Shown here piece after piece: positions 37,601 through 44,933 of a stretch of DNA of 64,000 nt. Source of the stretch: Aquimarina aquimarini. GTDB taxonomy: Bacteria; Bacteroidota; Bacteroidia; Flavobacteriales; Flavobacteriaceae. The notes below the pieces were generated by a model. The model ran no database searches. It was not told the DNA's origin and worked only from the letters and a program-made list of their open reading frames with translations. Made by a program: the position numbers and the translations under genes. The stretch is taken from assembly GCF_900299535.1 (NCBI RefSeq), contig NZ_OMKE01000005.1, forward strand, positions 1 to 64,000, read 5' to 3'. The stretch's first letter is position 1; each line of letters starts with the position of its first letter.

Positions 37601-38490
37601 TTGAAATCAGAAGAAGAGAACATACTCGACATAGTAACCACATTAGCAACATTCCAATTATTTAAGGGCTGATTAAATCTATTGGTACTACTAAATGTAC
37701 CCCGCATTGTGGTTACCTGACTTACATCCCAATTATTAATGTTTTGATTAAATCTACCAGCGCCTCTAAAAGTGTTTAACAACGTAGTTACAGAGGCAGT
37801 ATTCCAATTATCCAAGGGTTCATTAAAGTTTCGGGCTTCACTAAAAGTTTCAGACATATCTGTAACAGATATAGTATTCCAACTATCCAATGGTCTATTG
37901 AAAATATAAGCTCCTGCAAACATCCCAGAGATATCTGTAACTGCACTTACCTGCCAATTATTTATGATCCCATTGAATACTCTACAGTTTCGAAACATGT
38001 TTTTAAGACTGGTTACCAGAGATAAATCTGGAGCGTCTATAGCATCAAAATTTAAGTTTACGCATCCGTAAAAAGCATTTTCCATCGTTTGCCACTCTAT
38101 GACACCCCATTCGAGAATCTCAATAATCTTTTGTCTATCTCCCGAATTATTAAAATAAATGGCAGGAAAATCACCACTTATTTTCACAGTATATGTTCCT
38201 GGTGTTGCATACGTATGCGTGATATCTCCTGTTACACCTGTATCAGTAGACCCATCTCCCCAATCAACAACAAAATTATATGTATATGATGAATTTGTAG
38301 GGATTGTAATTTGATTGATAGCAGAAGTACCTGGTTGGTTTGTATCCCATATTGCAGTAAATTCTCCTACGTATGCAAAAAGTTCTGATGTATTTGAATA
38401 CCCTTTTGAAAATCCATAACAAGTAGAAGTAATTAAAAGGCTACATATAGTTATATATAGTATAGTACTTAGGTGTATTTTTTTTATCAT
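31618..38490 (-). CDS. Giant BspA-repeat surface protein with T9SS type B tail
   Basis: 2290 aa, signal peptide at the N-terminus (ending CYG or nearby). The protein is a duplicated module: a PKD-like domain (VDWGDGSTD, ~65-110; IDWGDGQYD, ~740-780), each followed by a long BspA/DUF285 leucine-rich array (~115-600 and ~810-1390) of about 25-residue units reading FNQPLNNWDVSNVTNMSxMF. Each array ends in a Cys-bearing cap (LNYCDGRNARQ; LLYCESIEERQ). Residues ~1390-2190 are eight or more Fn3/Ig-like units, each with ATGYRISIGT and IPYN..GDA.GCVEESFTTE. The last ~100 residues are a type B T9SS sorting domain (GFSPDGDGINEFWEIDGIE, VSIYNRWGDMVF, GTYFFTINI). Function is adhesion or interaction at the surface (inferred from BspA relatives). 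Confidence 0.93.
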   Translation of the reverse strand: MIKKIHLSTILYITICSLLITSTCYGFSKGYSNTSELFAYVGEFTAIWDTNQPGTSAINQITIPTNSSYTYNFVVDWGDGSTDTGVTGDITHTYATPGTYTVKISGDFPAIYFNNSGDRQKIIEILEWGVIEWQTMENAFYGCVNLNFDAIDAPDLSLVTSLKNMFRNCRVFNGIINNWQVSAVTDISGMFAGAYIFNRPLDSWNTISVTDMSETFSEARNFNEPLDNWNTASVTTLLNTFRGAGRFNQNINNWDVSQVTTMRGTFSSTNRFNQPLNNWNVANVVTMSSMFSSSDFNQPIANWDVSNVTDMSNMFGQSDFNQPIANWDVSSVTNMSRMFYRHRTFDQPLNSWNVTNVINMAGMFDGWIWGGVFNQPLDSWDVSNVTDMSYMFRDNRFFNQPLASWNVSNVTNMGGFFEEATAFNQNINNWDVGSVTNMMSMFEDATSYNQPLNNWNVSAVTNMSSIFFGASSFNQPLDNWDVSSVSNFQRAFSNSGFNQNIIGWNVALVTNMSEMFTNASVFNQNLANWDITNVTNMTNMLSNSGISQENYDSILIGWATQAVSDNVMLGATSLNYCDGRNARQDLIDNHNWNVTGDIINCSFVLCTQITSPVDGDTNVPANSDIRWAPAPNATGYRVSIRRENGGSTQIIYDNHDFGNVVGLDFTNEFTPGDTVYVTVVPYNDEGPATGCSEISFTVIESWVNSPDAFKLTYDTRLQEVNQTTPINQLKIQTTSISGFPYNYAIDWGDGQYDNNVTGDITHTYLVAGIYTVSIIGTFPAPRHDEFNSDAFKLLSIDQWGTQEWKSMQRAFAGCENMVYNATDIPNLNDVTNMSSMFIVCQNFNGNINSWNVSNVTNMRALFGVASIFNQPLDNWDVSNVTDMTLMFFRTDAFNQNINNWNTGNTISMLRMFEDADAFNQPLNSWNVSSVENMEKMFNRAEIFNQPLDNWDVSSVLTMREMFRSAQAFNQPLDNWDVSSVTNMNSMFNQAVVYNQPMNSWNVSNVITMQGMFSGASVFDQPLNNWDVSIVITTASMFSFATSFNQNINSWNVTNVTTMQSMFNNANTFNQALGNWNVNSVVDMSSMFQNADSFNQPLNTWDVSAVANMTSMFEGATMFNQPLGNWDVSSVTLMASMFEEASVFNQNVNSWNVGVVTSMQAMFKEAIVFDQPLNNWNTGELQNTQEMFSGAVMFDQNVDNWNVSFVTTMEEMFKDAIVYNQPMNSWNVASVATMERMFQGATSFDSAINNWNVRRVHTMAYMFDGASAFNQPLNNWRISNVQNMNYMFRNAISYNQEMNMWNVGSTSMRSMFQGATVFDQFLGNWSVSNVSDMLDMLDNTALTRENYDNTLISWSEQALVTGINLGAATLLYCESIEERQAMIDTYGWVFTDDIRDCPIPECTQLTSPENGAVDVPINTNLVWRPVLYATQYDLTITLQPSGAVINETVLTETYEFAANALVGTTSVTVLIEPRNDEGVATACVVETFSLSTALASVPDCTLLTNPTNGSTNVMIDSNLSWEAIADADGYVVTIGTSSGGNDILNNEDVGNVISYDLTNDLPENSEIFVTLIPYNEEGNASGCVEENFTTELIPVVPSCTTISNPINGATNVPIDTNLSWNSSDGATGYLVTVGITQGGIEIANNIDVGNVTTYDFSSNLNENRTFYVTIIPYNAVGDAIGCLEESFRTGNTTLNDPPACTTLSVPLNGAIDVATTTNLIWNSSANTDGYRLIVGTTTGGTDILDNFDVGSVTTYDLSTNLPEDTEIFVSIIPYNTTGDATGCVEESFTTETLGTAPSCSSLSSPVHGTTNVSIATNLSWNAVASATGYRISIGTSSGAIDIINNQDVGNITTFDIPTNLPEGTEIFVSIIPYNTIGDATGCVEESFTTETLATVPDCSSLSNPMHGSTNVSIATDLSWNAVASATGYRISIGTSSSAIDIINNQDVENITTFDIPTNLPEGTEIFVSIIPYNTTGDATGCVEESFTTETLATVPDCSSLSNPIHASTNVSIATDLSWNAVASATGYRISIGTSLGAIDIINNQDVGNITTFDIPTNLPEGTEIFVSIIPYNTIGDATGCVEESFTTEILATVPSCSSLSSPIHGSTNVSIATDLSWNAVSGATGYRISVGTLSGGTDIIDNQDVGGVTTFDLSNDLSENTTVYVSIIPYNTSGNAIGCVEESFTTENPILVVEDTTKYGFSPDGDGINEFWEIDGIENYPENTVSIYNRWGDMVFKVSGYNNASKVFRGNANRLTNLGGGELPEGTYFFTINIPRANSLKKLKGFLVLKR
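31930..33130 (-). repeat. Near-identical 297-bp tandem repeats in giant surface gene
   Basis: Four consecutive Fn3-like units share almost the same DNA with a 297-bp (99-codon) period; for example, equivalent points lie at 32468 and 32765. Units further upstream in the gene are clearly diverged. This is the most recombination-prone part of the gene and could vary in copy number between strains, or be wrongly collapsed in assemblies. Confidence 0.85.
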
Positions 38491-38984
38491 ATTATCGTAT
38501 CTAAAAATCTATTTCTATAAGGATTATTCATTAGAAATCATCTCTTACTATTTGCAAGAATGAAATTAAGTAGAGTCATCCATAAAAAAGTACCAAATTA
38601 TAAGTTGATACATATAGTTATTTGATTAGAGAGTGATACTGGCTTATATTATTTGTTACTAATAGAGCTTATTAAGAGGCATATAGACACTAAAGACATA
38701 TAAAATCATATCAACAGAATACTAGATTAAAACTCGATCCCGAGTATCATTTTTTGGTTTAAGTAATCTATAACTTATAGATAAATGACTAAACTATTAT
38801 AGTAAAGAGATATGCTGCATACCTTATCATTACCATTGTGTGTCATTATGATTTGTCTTGAATATAGGCTACAATAATTTAAATTAATAAGATTTTACGG
38901 CTACAGAATAATATTTTACATATTCTGGTTCATTTATTACTGAACTTAATGTACTTTGCATTAAATAAATTTTGATTTAAAAAA
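38491..38984. other. Divergent gene-free stretch
   Basis: 494 bp between the giant surface gene (minus) and the MarR-like gene (plus). It should hold both promoters, but no exact TAnnTTTG box was found on either strand. A small hairpin, ACTCG-ATCC-CGAGT, lies near 38732-38745. Nothing else is evident. Confidence 0.35.
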
Positions 38985-39446
38985 ATGACCGCAAAAGAAA
39001 AATATATAGAAGATGTTGGTATGTTCTATGAAAATTATGGGTTACCCAAAATGGCAGGACGAATATTGGGTTATTTAATATCTTCTGAGACAGACAATAA
39101 TTCTTTCGATGATTTAAAAAATACATTGAAAGCGAGCAAAGGGTCAATAAGCGGAAATATAAACCTACTGTTGAGTCAAAATATGATTGAAAAACATATG
39201 ATTTCGGGCGACAGAAAATCATATTACAAAATTGCCTTAATCAGTCTTGAAAACATAATGACATCTAAGCTCAAGTCTGTTATCCAGTTTAAAATGATTT
39301 TAGCGAAAGGATTAGAATTTGATTTAAGTAATGGCAACTCAAAAAAACAGAGTCTCTCCGAAATTTTGAACTATTACGAATTTCTTGAGAGTGAAATTCC
39401 AAAACTTAAGGTTAAATGGGAGCTTAAAAATAACAGAATAGATTAA
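38985..39446 (+). CDS. MarR/GbsR-type winged-helix regulator
   Basis: 153 aa. Residues ~5-40 (YIEDVGMFYENYGLPKMAGRILGYL) match the start of GbsR/MarR-like regulators. Residues ~45-95 form the winged helix (LKASKGSISGNINLLLSQ recognition part, then MISGDRKSYYKI wing). The C-terminus is helical and probably dimerises. The stop codon is directly followed by the ATG of the DUF6653-like gene, so the pair is an operon, and the regulator probably controls it. Confidence 0.8.
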   Translation: MTAKEKYIEDVGMFYENYGLPKMAGRILGYLISSETDNNSFDDLKNTLKASKGSISGNINLLLSQNMIEKHMISGDRKSYYKIALISLENIMTSKLKSVIQFKMILAKGLEFDLSNGNSKKQSLSEILNYYEFLESEIPKLKVKWELKNNRID

Positions 39447-39947
39447 ATGATGACACTAGAAAAACGATTCGCAAAAATATTCAATCTTGAAGGGGATACC
39501 TGGATAAAGCATACCAACCCATGGTCTATATGGACAAGGTTTGCAACGCTACCTTTTTTAATAGTAGCTATTTGGTCAAGAGTATGGATAAGCTGGTATT
39601 GCTTAATCCCTATAATACTTCTTCTTATTTGGATAAAAATAAACCCAACTTTATTCAAAAAACCGACCAGTTTTGATAATTGGGGAGCTAAATCTGTATT
39701 AGGAGAAAGATACTGGTCTGAAAGAAAGGAAAATCCTGTTCCTAAACATCATCATAGAGTAGTATTTATCTTAACCATTTTACAAACCATTGGTGGAATA
39801 ACACTAATGATTGGTTTATGGAAACTTGAAATAAACTTGACAATTATCGGAGGAATAATTATTTATTTGGCAAAAATGTGGTTTTTAGACCGAATGGTTT
39901 GGATATTTGATGATATGAATAACGAACACTACAAGGTGAAAAAATAA
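39447..39947 (+). CDS. DUF6653-like membrane protein
   Basis: 166 aa (or 165 from the second ATG at 39450). The N-terminal phrase EGDTWIKHTNPWSIWTRF and the central GERYWSERK and C-terminal WFLDRMVWIFDDM match my recollection of the DUF6653 family. Two helices pair at ~30-65 and two at ~105-150. It abuts the MarR-like gene with no spacing. Function unknown in the family; perhaps a stress-related membrane protein under control of its neighbour. Confidence 0.7.
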   Translation: MMTLEKRFAKIFNLEGDTWIKHTNPWSIWTRFATLPFLIVAIWSRVWISWYCLIPIILLLIWIKINPTLFKKPTSFDNWGAKSVLGERYWSERKENPVPKHHHRVVFILTILQTIGGITLMIGLWKLEINLTIIGGIIIYLAKMWFLDRMVWIFDDMNNEHYKVKK

Positions 39948-40020
39948 TAAGAGTTGAGTGCTAAAACCAAAAATCAAGTACGATTTACCTTCTTATTTTT
40001 CTTATACAAGTTGATATAGG

Positions 40021-41643
40021 TTATGCATTGGAACCTTCTGTCAATTGTGCTTGTCGATATTCTGATGGAGTTTGCCCTACCAACTGTTTAAATACTCTAT
40101 TGAATGACGTTTTACTGGCAAAACCAGATTCATAACCAATAGCAAGCACTTTATAATGTGCGTATTTATCATCTTTCATTAATTGTTTTGCTCGATCTAC
40201 GCGGTATAGGTTAAGAAAATTATTGAAGTTTTTTTCAAAACAAACATTCAATATTTCTGAAAAAAGATGTACACTTATATCTAATTTTTTAGCAAGGTCA
40301 GATTGTTTAATTTCATGATCAAGATAAGGTTGTTCTTTTTCCATATATTCTAATACCTGTTGCACATATTTCTCCTTATCTTTTGTTGTTAATGAAGATT
40401 TTTTATGGTTTACATCTATTGCACTGCTCTCTTTAGCAGCTGTTTTTTGCTGTGTGAGGTTATATATTTTTACTTTAAGAGTTTTGTTCTCATCTTTTAA
40501 TATGATTTGATCTTCTTTTAATTGGCGAGCTCTTAGTTCTGCTTTCTTTTTCTTTTTACCATATATAAATAATACCCCTAGTAAAATCAAAATCACAAAA
40601 AAACCAACCCAAATAGAGACCCACTTAGATTTCTTTTGGCCTTCTAATAATTCTTCTGTATTAGCAAGATCTTTTTCTACTTCTAACCTTTTAGCTTTAG
40701 ATAGAGAGGATAGGTATTTTTTTTGGGAAGCTATATATCCTTTTTGCTGCATATTAGCTCGCTCTAAAGCGCCTTGTTTTTCAAAAGCCTTTGCCAATTG
40801 TTTATGGGTATCCATTTGAATTTTCAGATACTCATTTGTAAAAGATATTCCTTGTGCCAATTGTAAAGGTGTGATTGCCTCATCATACTTTTTTAGCCGT
40901 ACCAAAGAGGTTCCCATAATATATAAACTTAAGGCTCTACTCTCTGCAGACTGCTCACTTGTATAAAGTGCTTCTGCTTTTCTACTGTATGCTAGTGATT
41001 GTTCATACTTTTTTAATTGTAGGTAATTATCAGCCATATTATTAAAAACGGCAATAAGGATATCATCACGTTTCAGCTTTTCTCCTATTTCTTTAGCTTT
41101 TTCAAGATATTTTAATGATTTTTTAAATTTCTTATTTCCCGAAGAAGATTCTGAAAATCCAATAAAAACTGCCATTTTATATACATCTGGCCCATCAAAC
41201 TGTTCTAAATACTGTGATGCTTCATTAAATGCCTCTCTAGCTTTATCAGGATAACCAATTATATTATACAGATTTCCAAGATTGATTAAAACAACAGTAC
41301 GTTTTTTATAACTTTCTGGTAATTCTTTTGAAAGTTCTAAAGCCTGTAGATAATAGGTTAAAGCTTCATCATATGCATCAATTTTTTTATAGTATATTCC
41401 CAGTCTAATAATTGCATCAATTTCAAACTCTTTTAAATTATGTTCTTTGGCAAGTATTAGTATAGAATCTGTATATACTTTAAATGTTTCGTAAATTCCA
41501 AGTTTATAAAATTTTGATTGTAGTTCTGTCAGTCTTTTTGCTTCTTCTGTTGGGGTTCTTTTAAGCTGACTTTCTGTTTTTTGAGAGTGAACAGCATTAA
41601 AAAGAAACAAAAAGATAAAAAAAGGTTTAATCAATTTCAACAT
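40021..41643 (-). CDS. TPR-containing AraC-type one-component regulator
   Basis: 540 aa, signal peptide at the N-terminus (FLFLFNAVHSQ). Residues ~40-330 are tetratricopeptide repeats (ALTYYLQALELSKELPESY, AREAFNEASQYLEQ, ALERANMQQ). One membrane helix lies at ~343-362 (WVGFFVILILLGVLFIYG). A coiled segment follows, then an AraC-type double helix-turn-helix at ~430-532 (LAIGYESGFASKTSFNRVFK, VGQTPSEYR). The TPR domain would sit in the periplasm and sense a signal, with the HTH in the cytoplasm. This layout is common in Flavobacteriia. The gene is on the same strand as the hydrolase pair upstream but is separated by a terminator, so it is likely its own transcript. Confidence 0.9.
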   Translation of the reverse strand: MLKLIKPFFIFLFLFNAVHSQKTESQLKRTPTEEAKRLTELQSKFYKLGIYETFKVYTDSILILAKEHNLKEFEIDAIIRLGIYYKKIDAYDEALTYYLQALELSKELPESYKKRTVVLINLGNLYNIIGYPDKAREAFNEASQYLEQFDGPDVYKMAVFIGFSESSSGNKKFKKSLKYLEKAKEIGEKLKRDDILIAVFNNMADNYLQLKKYEQSLAYSRKAEALYTSEQSAESRALSLYIMGTSLVRLKKYDEAITPLQLAQGISFTNEYLKIQMDTHKQLAKAFEKQGALERANMQQKGYIASQKKYLSSLSKAKRLEVEKDLANTEELLEGQKKSKWVSIWVGFFVILILLGVLFIYGKKKKKAELRARQLKEDQIILKDENKTLKVKIYNLTQQKTAAKESSAIDVNHKKSSLTTKDKEKYVQQVLEYMEKEQPYLDHEIKQSDLAKKLDISVHLFSEILNVCFEKNFNNFLNLYRVDRAKQLMKDDKYAHYKVLAIGYESGFASKTSFNRVFKQLVGQTPSEYRQAQLTEGSNA

Positions 41644-41786
41644 TAGAAAATAAAATTATAAGATATTGCAAATTAATATTTTATTTTAATCAACCTTACT
41701 AGCCTCTACACTATTTTCTTATCTATCACATAAGTATGGATAAAAGAAGAAGGCAATACTAACTCTATCAAATAAAATAACAAAAT

Positions 41787-41813
41787 AAGGACTAAACGTA
41801 AAGCTTAGCCCTT
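41787..41813 (-). terminator. Terminator after hydrolase operon
   Basis: Arms 41787-41797 and 41803-41813 give an 11-bp stem with a 5-nt loop. Two positions pair only as G-U wobbles in the minus-strand RNA and would be A-C mismatches in the plus-strand RNA. A T-rich run (TATTTTGTTATTTTATTT) follows on the minus strand. It lies about 40 nt after the hydrolase stop. Confidence 0.75.
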
Positions 41814-41849
41814 AATTACTATTAATTAGATAATATGATTATCGTCTCT

Positions 41850-42899
41850 CTATTTATACTGATTGATAAATTCAATTACTTTTTCAGCAAAAAGATCAGG
41901 TTCACTAAACATGGGGCTATGTGCAGATCTCTCAAAGATAAAGAGTTCTTTATCTCTAGAACCTAAATTATCATAGGCCTCTTGGGCATATACAATAGGA
42001 ACGATAATATCATATTTTCCCCAAAGTACTAGTGATGGTATTTTAATTTCTGACAATCTATTGGTAAATGACACTTTAGAAAAAAGTCCTTTTTTCACTA
42101 AAATAGATTGTATTTTACCACTATTCCAGTTATTGGTAAAAAAGTTATATTGCGATCCGCTTTCTCCATCAAATTTTGATTCGTTGATGATATTATCATC
42201 TGCAAGCTTTTTTTCTGCATTATGTGTTTCTCTATTTAATTTATAAAAATCATCATCACTATAAGATGCTCCTACGCTTTTAACCACATCTTGTACACCT
42301 TTCCAGTATTCTACATTGTTTTGTAGTACAATTTGCTCATCAGCCATCTCTTTTAAAGCTATTTTATAGGCATTATAAGCCCCTTTTGGATCATGGCTAC
42401 CATCAACATCAATCCATCCTAAGAAATCTTTTTGATCTTTTAACAAGGCTGCAGGCCCTAAAGTACCTCCCCAACTATGCCCCATTAAAAAGAATCTGGA
42501 ATCATTACCGTATTTAGCTTTTAAAACCTTTACCAAAGCCAATACGTCTTCTGCCATCAGGTCAACACTTACATCTGCTTCAGAATAACTACCTTGAGAG
42601 TTGCCAGAACCTCGTTGATCAAAATAAACAACGGCATTATTTTTTTCAATTTCACTTTTAATAGTGTTAATTCTATATTGTAATCCAGTACCACCTGGCC
42701 CTCCATGCAATACAATTAAAAATACTTTTTCAGAGGCATTACCATGAATGTATGCGGGCATATCAGCTTGCTTATGCCGTACATAAATGGTTTCACTTAA
42801 ATCATTAATATCATCATCTCCTTTTGAACAAGAGGAAACACTCATCAATATAAGTATGAGAACGACTATTTTTATGTGATGAAGAATCATTTTTTCCAT
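41850..42899 (-). CDS. Alpha/beta hydrolase lipoprotein (proline iminopeptidase-like)
   Basis: 349 aa, or 346 from the third-codon-later ATG. Lipoprotein signal ILILMSVSSCSK. The fold carries LHGGPGGTG (oxyanion loop), YFDQRGSGNS, the nucleophile elbow GHSWGGTLG, a likely acid in LWGKYDIIVP and the His in FERSAHSPMF. HGGPG with DQRGxG is the mark of the proline iminopeptidase / S33 subgroup. It probably cleaves peptides or esters in the periplasm or at the surface. The start overlaps the stop of the preceding barrel-like gene by one base (TAATG), so the pair is coupled. Confidence 0.85.
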   Translation of the reverse strand: MEKMILHHIKIVVLILILMSVSSCSKGDDDINDLSETIYVRHKQADMPAYIHGNASEKVFLIVLHGGPGGTGLQYRINTIKSEIEKNNAVVYFDQRGSGNSQGSYSEADVSVDLMAEDVLALVKVLKAKYGNDSRFFLMGHSWGGTLGPAALLKDQKDFLGWIDVDGSHDPKGAYNAYKIALKEMADEQIVLQNNVEYWKGVQDVVKSVGASYSDDDFYKLNRETHNAEKKLADDNIINESKFDGESGSQYNFFTNNWNSGKIQSILVKKGLFSKVSFTNRLSEIKIPSLVLWGKYDIIVPIVYAQEAYDNLGSRDKELFIFERSAHSPMFSEPDLFAEKVIEFINQYK

Positions 42900-43510
42900 T
42901 ATTTTTTTCTTTTAAAATTAAATCGATGACCGTAGTGTAATGAGAGAATAGGTAATGCTCCTGCATTATAATTTGTTTGTAGGGTATATTGAAGGTTTAG
43001 ATACCAACCTGAGCGTTTTTTCCCTTTACGTTGTTTTCCTATTCCAATAGCAATAGAAGGTGCATAATATCCTCTACCAGGTAAAGAAACTTTAGACACA
43101 TGCTCTCCTTTTACCTCATAGGTTTCTGGTAAAAACGAACGATAATATCCAAGCGGGTTTACCTCTACATTGTATTGCTTGCCTTTGGGATTCGTTCTAC
43201 GCCAGGTAAGACCATAGTAAGTTGATAATCCATTGTCTGTTTGTGTCGCAAAGTTTGTAGAATAACCAAGGCTACCATTAAACAAAAACTGGTGAGTGAT
43301 AACCTTTTGTCCTTTCTTTCGTTCTTTGATATTTTCAAATTTCTTCCATGCGTATTCAGCACCAATAGCAAGTCCATTATCCCAAAGAAAGTTTCCGTAA
43401 TATCCTACCTTAAACTCTGTTCTGTCTAAAAAAGAAACACTACTGCTTTGAGTTTGGGCTTGAAGGTGTACTACAGCCATGAATAGAAAAATAATACTAT
43501 GTATTCTCAT
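42899..43510 (-). CDS. Secreted beta-barrel-like protein coupled to hydrolase
   Basis: 203 aa, signal peptide ending VVHLQAQ. The mature protein alternates aromatic and small residues in strands (FKVGYYGNFLWDN, LAIGAEYAW, YYGLTWRRT, YAPSIAIGIG, WYLNLQYTLQ) and ends LSLHYGHRFNF, suggesting a small outer-membrane barrel. No family is recognised. It is the first gene of a two-gene unit with the S33-like hydrolase. A 44-bp element shared with the next upstream gene lies about 150 nt before its start, hinting at common control. Confidence 0.65.
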   Translation of the reverse strand: MRIHSIIFLFMAVVHLQAQTQSSSVSFLDRTEFKVGYYGNFLWDNGLAIGAEYAWKKFENIKERKKGQKVITHQFLFNGSLGYSTNFATQTDNGLSTYYGLTWRRTNPKGKQYNVEVNPLGYYRSFLPETYEVKGEHVSKVSLPGRGYYAPSIAIGIGKQRKGKKRSGWYLNLQYTLQTNYNAGALPILSLHYGHRFNFKRKK

Positions 43511-43661
43511 ATGTTTATAATATTGTTTTATAGGTCACATAGAACTTCCCAAGTAATCATGTTCTGCTATATGTCAAAACTTTTATGGTGGATCGTTTTA
43601 TGTTTCTTTATTTTAGTATTTACTTATTTTGATAATAATTGTATTAGAATTCCCCATTTTT

Positions 43662-43705
43662 AAGGTTTTAATACCTTTAATTTGAACATATCTGTACTTA
43701 TTTAT
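43662..43705 (-). promoter_or_regulatory. 44-bp operator-like element, copy 1
   Basis: This 44-bp block matches the block at 44890-44933 at about 35 of 44 positions. Both contain an inverted repeat AAGGT-N6-ACCTT at one end and the identical decamer ACTTATTTAT at the other. Copy 1 lies upstream of the barrel/hydrolase pair, between it and the serine hydrolase gene. Confidence 0.5.
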
Positions 43706-44832
43706 TATTTAACAGATATGTTTCCTAACAGATCAGCACCTAATTCACTTATTTTATATCCGTAAGTACTTTCAGTAAGTCCAGAAACATTAGACAATAC
43801 GATTATGGCTTTTTTATTTCTCTTGTCTATTGCCAAATAAGAGGCATAACCACTAGTTCCCCCAGAGTGGGTCAACACTCTAAATCCCTCGGTTTCATGA
43901 ACGTGCCACCCTAACCCAACAGATATACCTCCTCCTATTTCAAATGTTGTTTTTTGCGGTAAGTTGTACACCATGTCATCTTCAAAGTTTTTATGAACAA
44001 ATTTTTCCAGATCGGTCACTGAAGATTTTATAGAGCCTGCTGCTGTCAGCACTTCAGTAAAATTCCAATTCTGAACGGCATCACCACTTTCATTGCACCC
44101 AGGCACTAGCTTTTCGGCATCTACATTTGTTAGAAGTGTCGTAGAATTAAACATTTGAAGCGGTTCAAAAATCTGCTTTTGTAATAACTCTTCATACGAT
44201 GTCATCATCTTTTTAGATAAAATATAGCCAAACATTCCCATTCCTAAATTTGAATATTCGTACTGTGCACCACTTTCAGCATTTAAAACAACGTGGCTTT
44301 GTAGGTAGCTTTTCAAATTATCAGGAGTATAACTTGCAAATGGATCCTTGGGGTTAAAATCTATAATTTCATCAATATTGGTAGGCAATCGAGGTAGTCC
44401 AGAAGTATGATTGGCCAACTGCATTAAAGTAATATCTCCACCAGCTTGCAAAGGGAAATCAAATTGATTCTGTAATGTTTCTGTTAATGTTGCTTTATTA
44501 GTGGCAATTAATTTAGAGAAACATATACCTGTAAATATTTTTGTTATAGATCCTATTTCAAAAATTTTATCGGCATTATCAATTTTTCTTAATACATTGT
44601 TATCATTGTAGACACCAATATACTCTGTAGATTCATTATCTATAATTGCTATAGCGATTTGCACATTTTTTGGTAAGTCTGAAACATTATCTTCTATAGT
44701 TTTGACAAATTCTTTATTTTCTATATCATCCTTGAGCGTTTTTGGAGGATCATTTGAATTGTCATCATTACTACAACTCGAAAAAAATATACTGCAAATG
44801 AATGCAATATTCATCATGTTCTTAATTCTCAT
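43705..44832 (-). CDS. Serine beta-lactamase-family hydrolase lipoprotein
   Basis: 375 aa. Lipoprotein signal CSIFFSSCSN (Cys20). The class C beta-lactamase / PF00144 motifs are all visible: S95-x-x-K98 in EIGSITKIFTG, the YxN motif in YEYSNLGMGMFG, and the KTG-equivalent HSGGTSGY near the C-terminus. Such lipoproteins are usually D-amino-acid peptidases or esterases rather than true beta-lactamases. It has its own predicted promoter (TAGGTTTG) with an operator-like dyad where the -33 box would be. The AraC-type sensor upstream, on the same strand, is the obvious regulator candidate. Confidence 0.88.
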   Translation of the reverse strand: MRIKNMMNIAFICSIFFSSCSNDDNSNDPPKTLKDDIENKEFVKTIEDNVSDLPKNVQIAIAIIDNESTEYIGVYNDNNVLRKIDNADKIFEIGSITKIFTGICFSKLIATNKATLTETLQNQFDFPLQAGGDITLMQLANHTSGLPRLPTNIDEIIDFNPKDPFASYTPDNLKSYLQSHVVLNAESGAQYEYSNLGMGMFGYILSKKMMTSYEELLQKQIFEPLQMFNSTTLLTNVDAEKLVPGCNESGDAVQNWNFTEVLTAAGSIKSSVTDLEKFVHKNFEDDMVYNLPQKTTFEIGGGISVGLGWHVHETEGFRVLTHSGGTSGYASYLAIDKRNKKAIIVLSNVSGLTESTYGYKISELGADLLGNISVK

Positions 44833-44863
44833 ACCTTCTTATTTATTTGTAATTATTTCGCTA

Positions 44864-44933
44864 CAAACCTATATGAAGTATGGTTTTTGAAGGTTTCAAT
44901 ACCTTAAAATTTAATAAATCCGGACTTATTTAT
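44864..44933 (-). promoter_or_regulatory. Promoter of serine hydrolase with 44-bp element, copy 2
   Basis: On the minus strand TAGGTTTG (44871-44864) matches the -7 consensus 32 nt before the ATG. The dyad AAGGT-N6-ACCTT (44890-44905) sits 18-33 nt further upstream, over the -33 position. The element runs to 44933 and so overlaps the last codons of the AraC-type gene. Confidence 0.55.

Noticed and set aside
34300..38100. Regular ~75-bp repeat pattern resembling a CRISPR or satellite array
   Set aside because: The period is one BspA unit (25 codons), in frame throughout a single open reading frame with no spacer-repeat structure.
43685..43722. Inverted repeat AACATATCTGT / ACAGATATGTT as a terminator
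   Set aside because: It spans the serine hydrolase stop codon, has no T-run on the transcribed side, and the 44-bp repeated element explains part of it better.
43705..44832. Calling the serine hydrolase an antibiotic-resistance beta-lactamase
   Set aside because: It is a lipoprotein of the broad PF00144 family, most of which are not resistance enzymes; nothing here shows drug hydrolysis.
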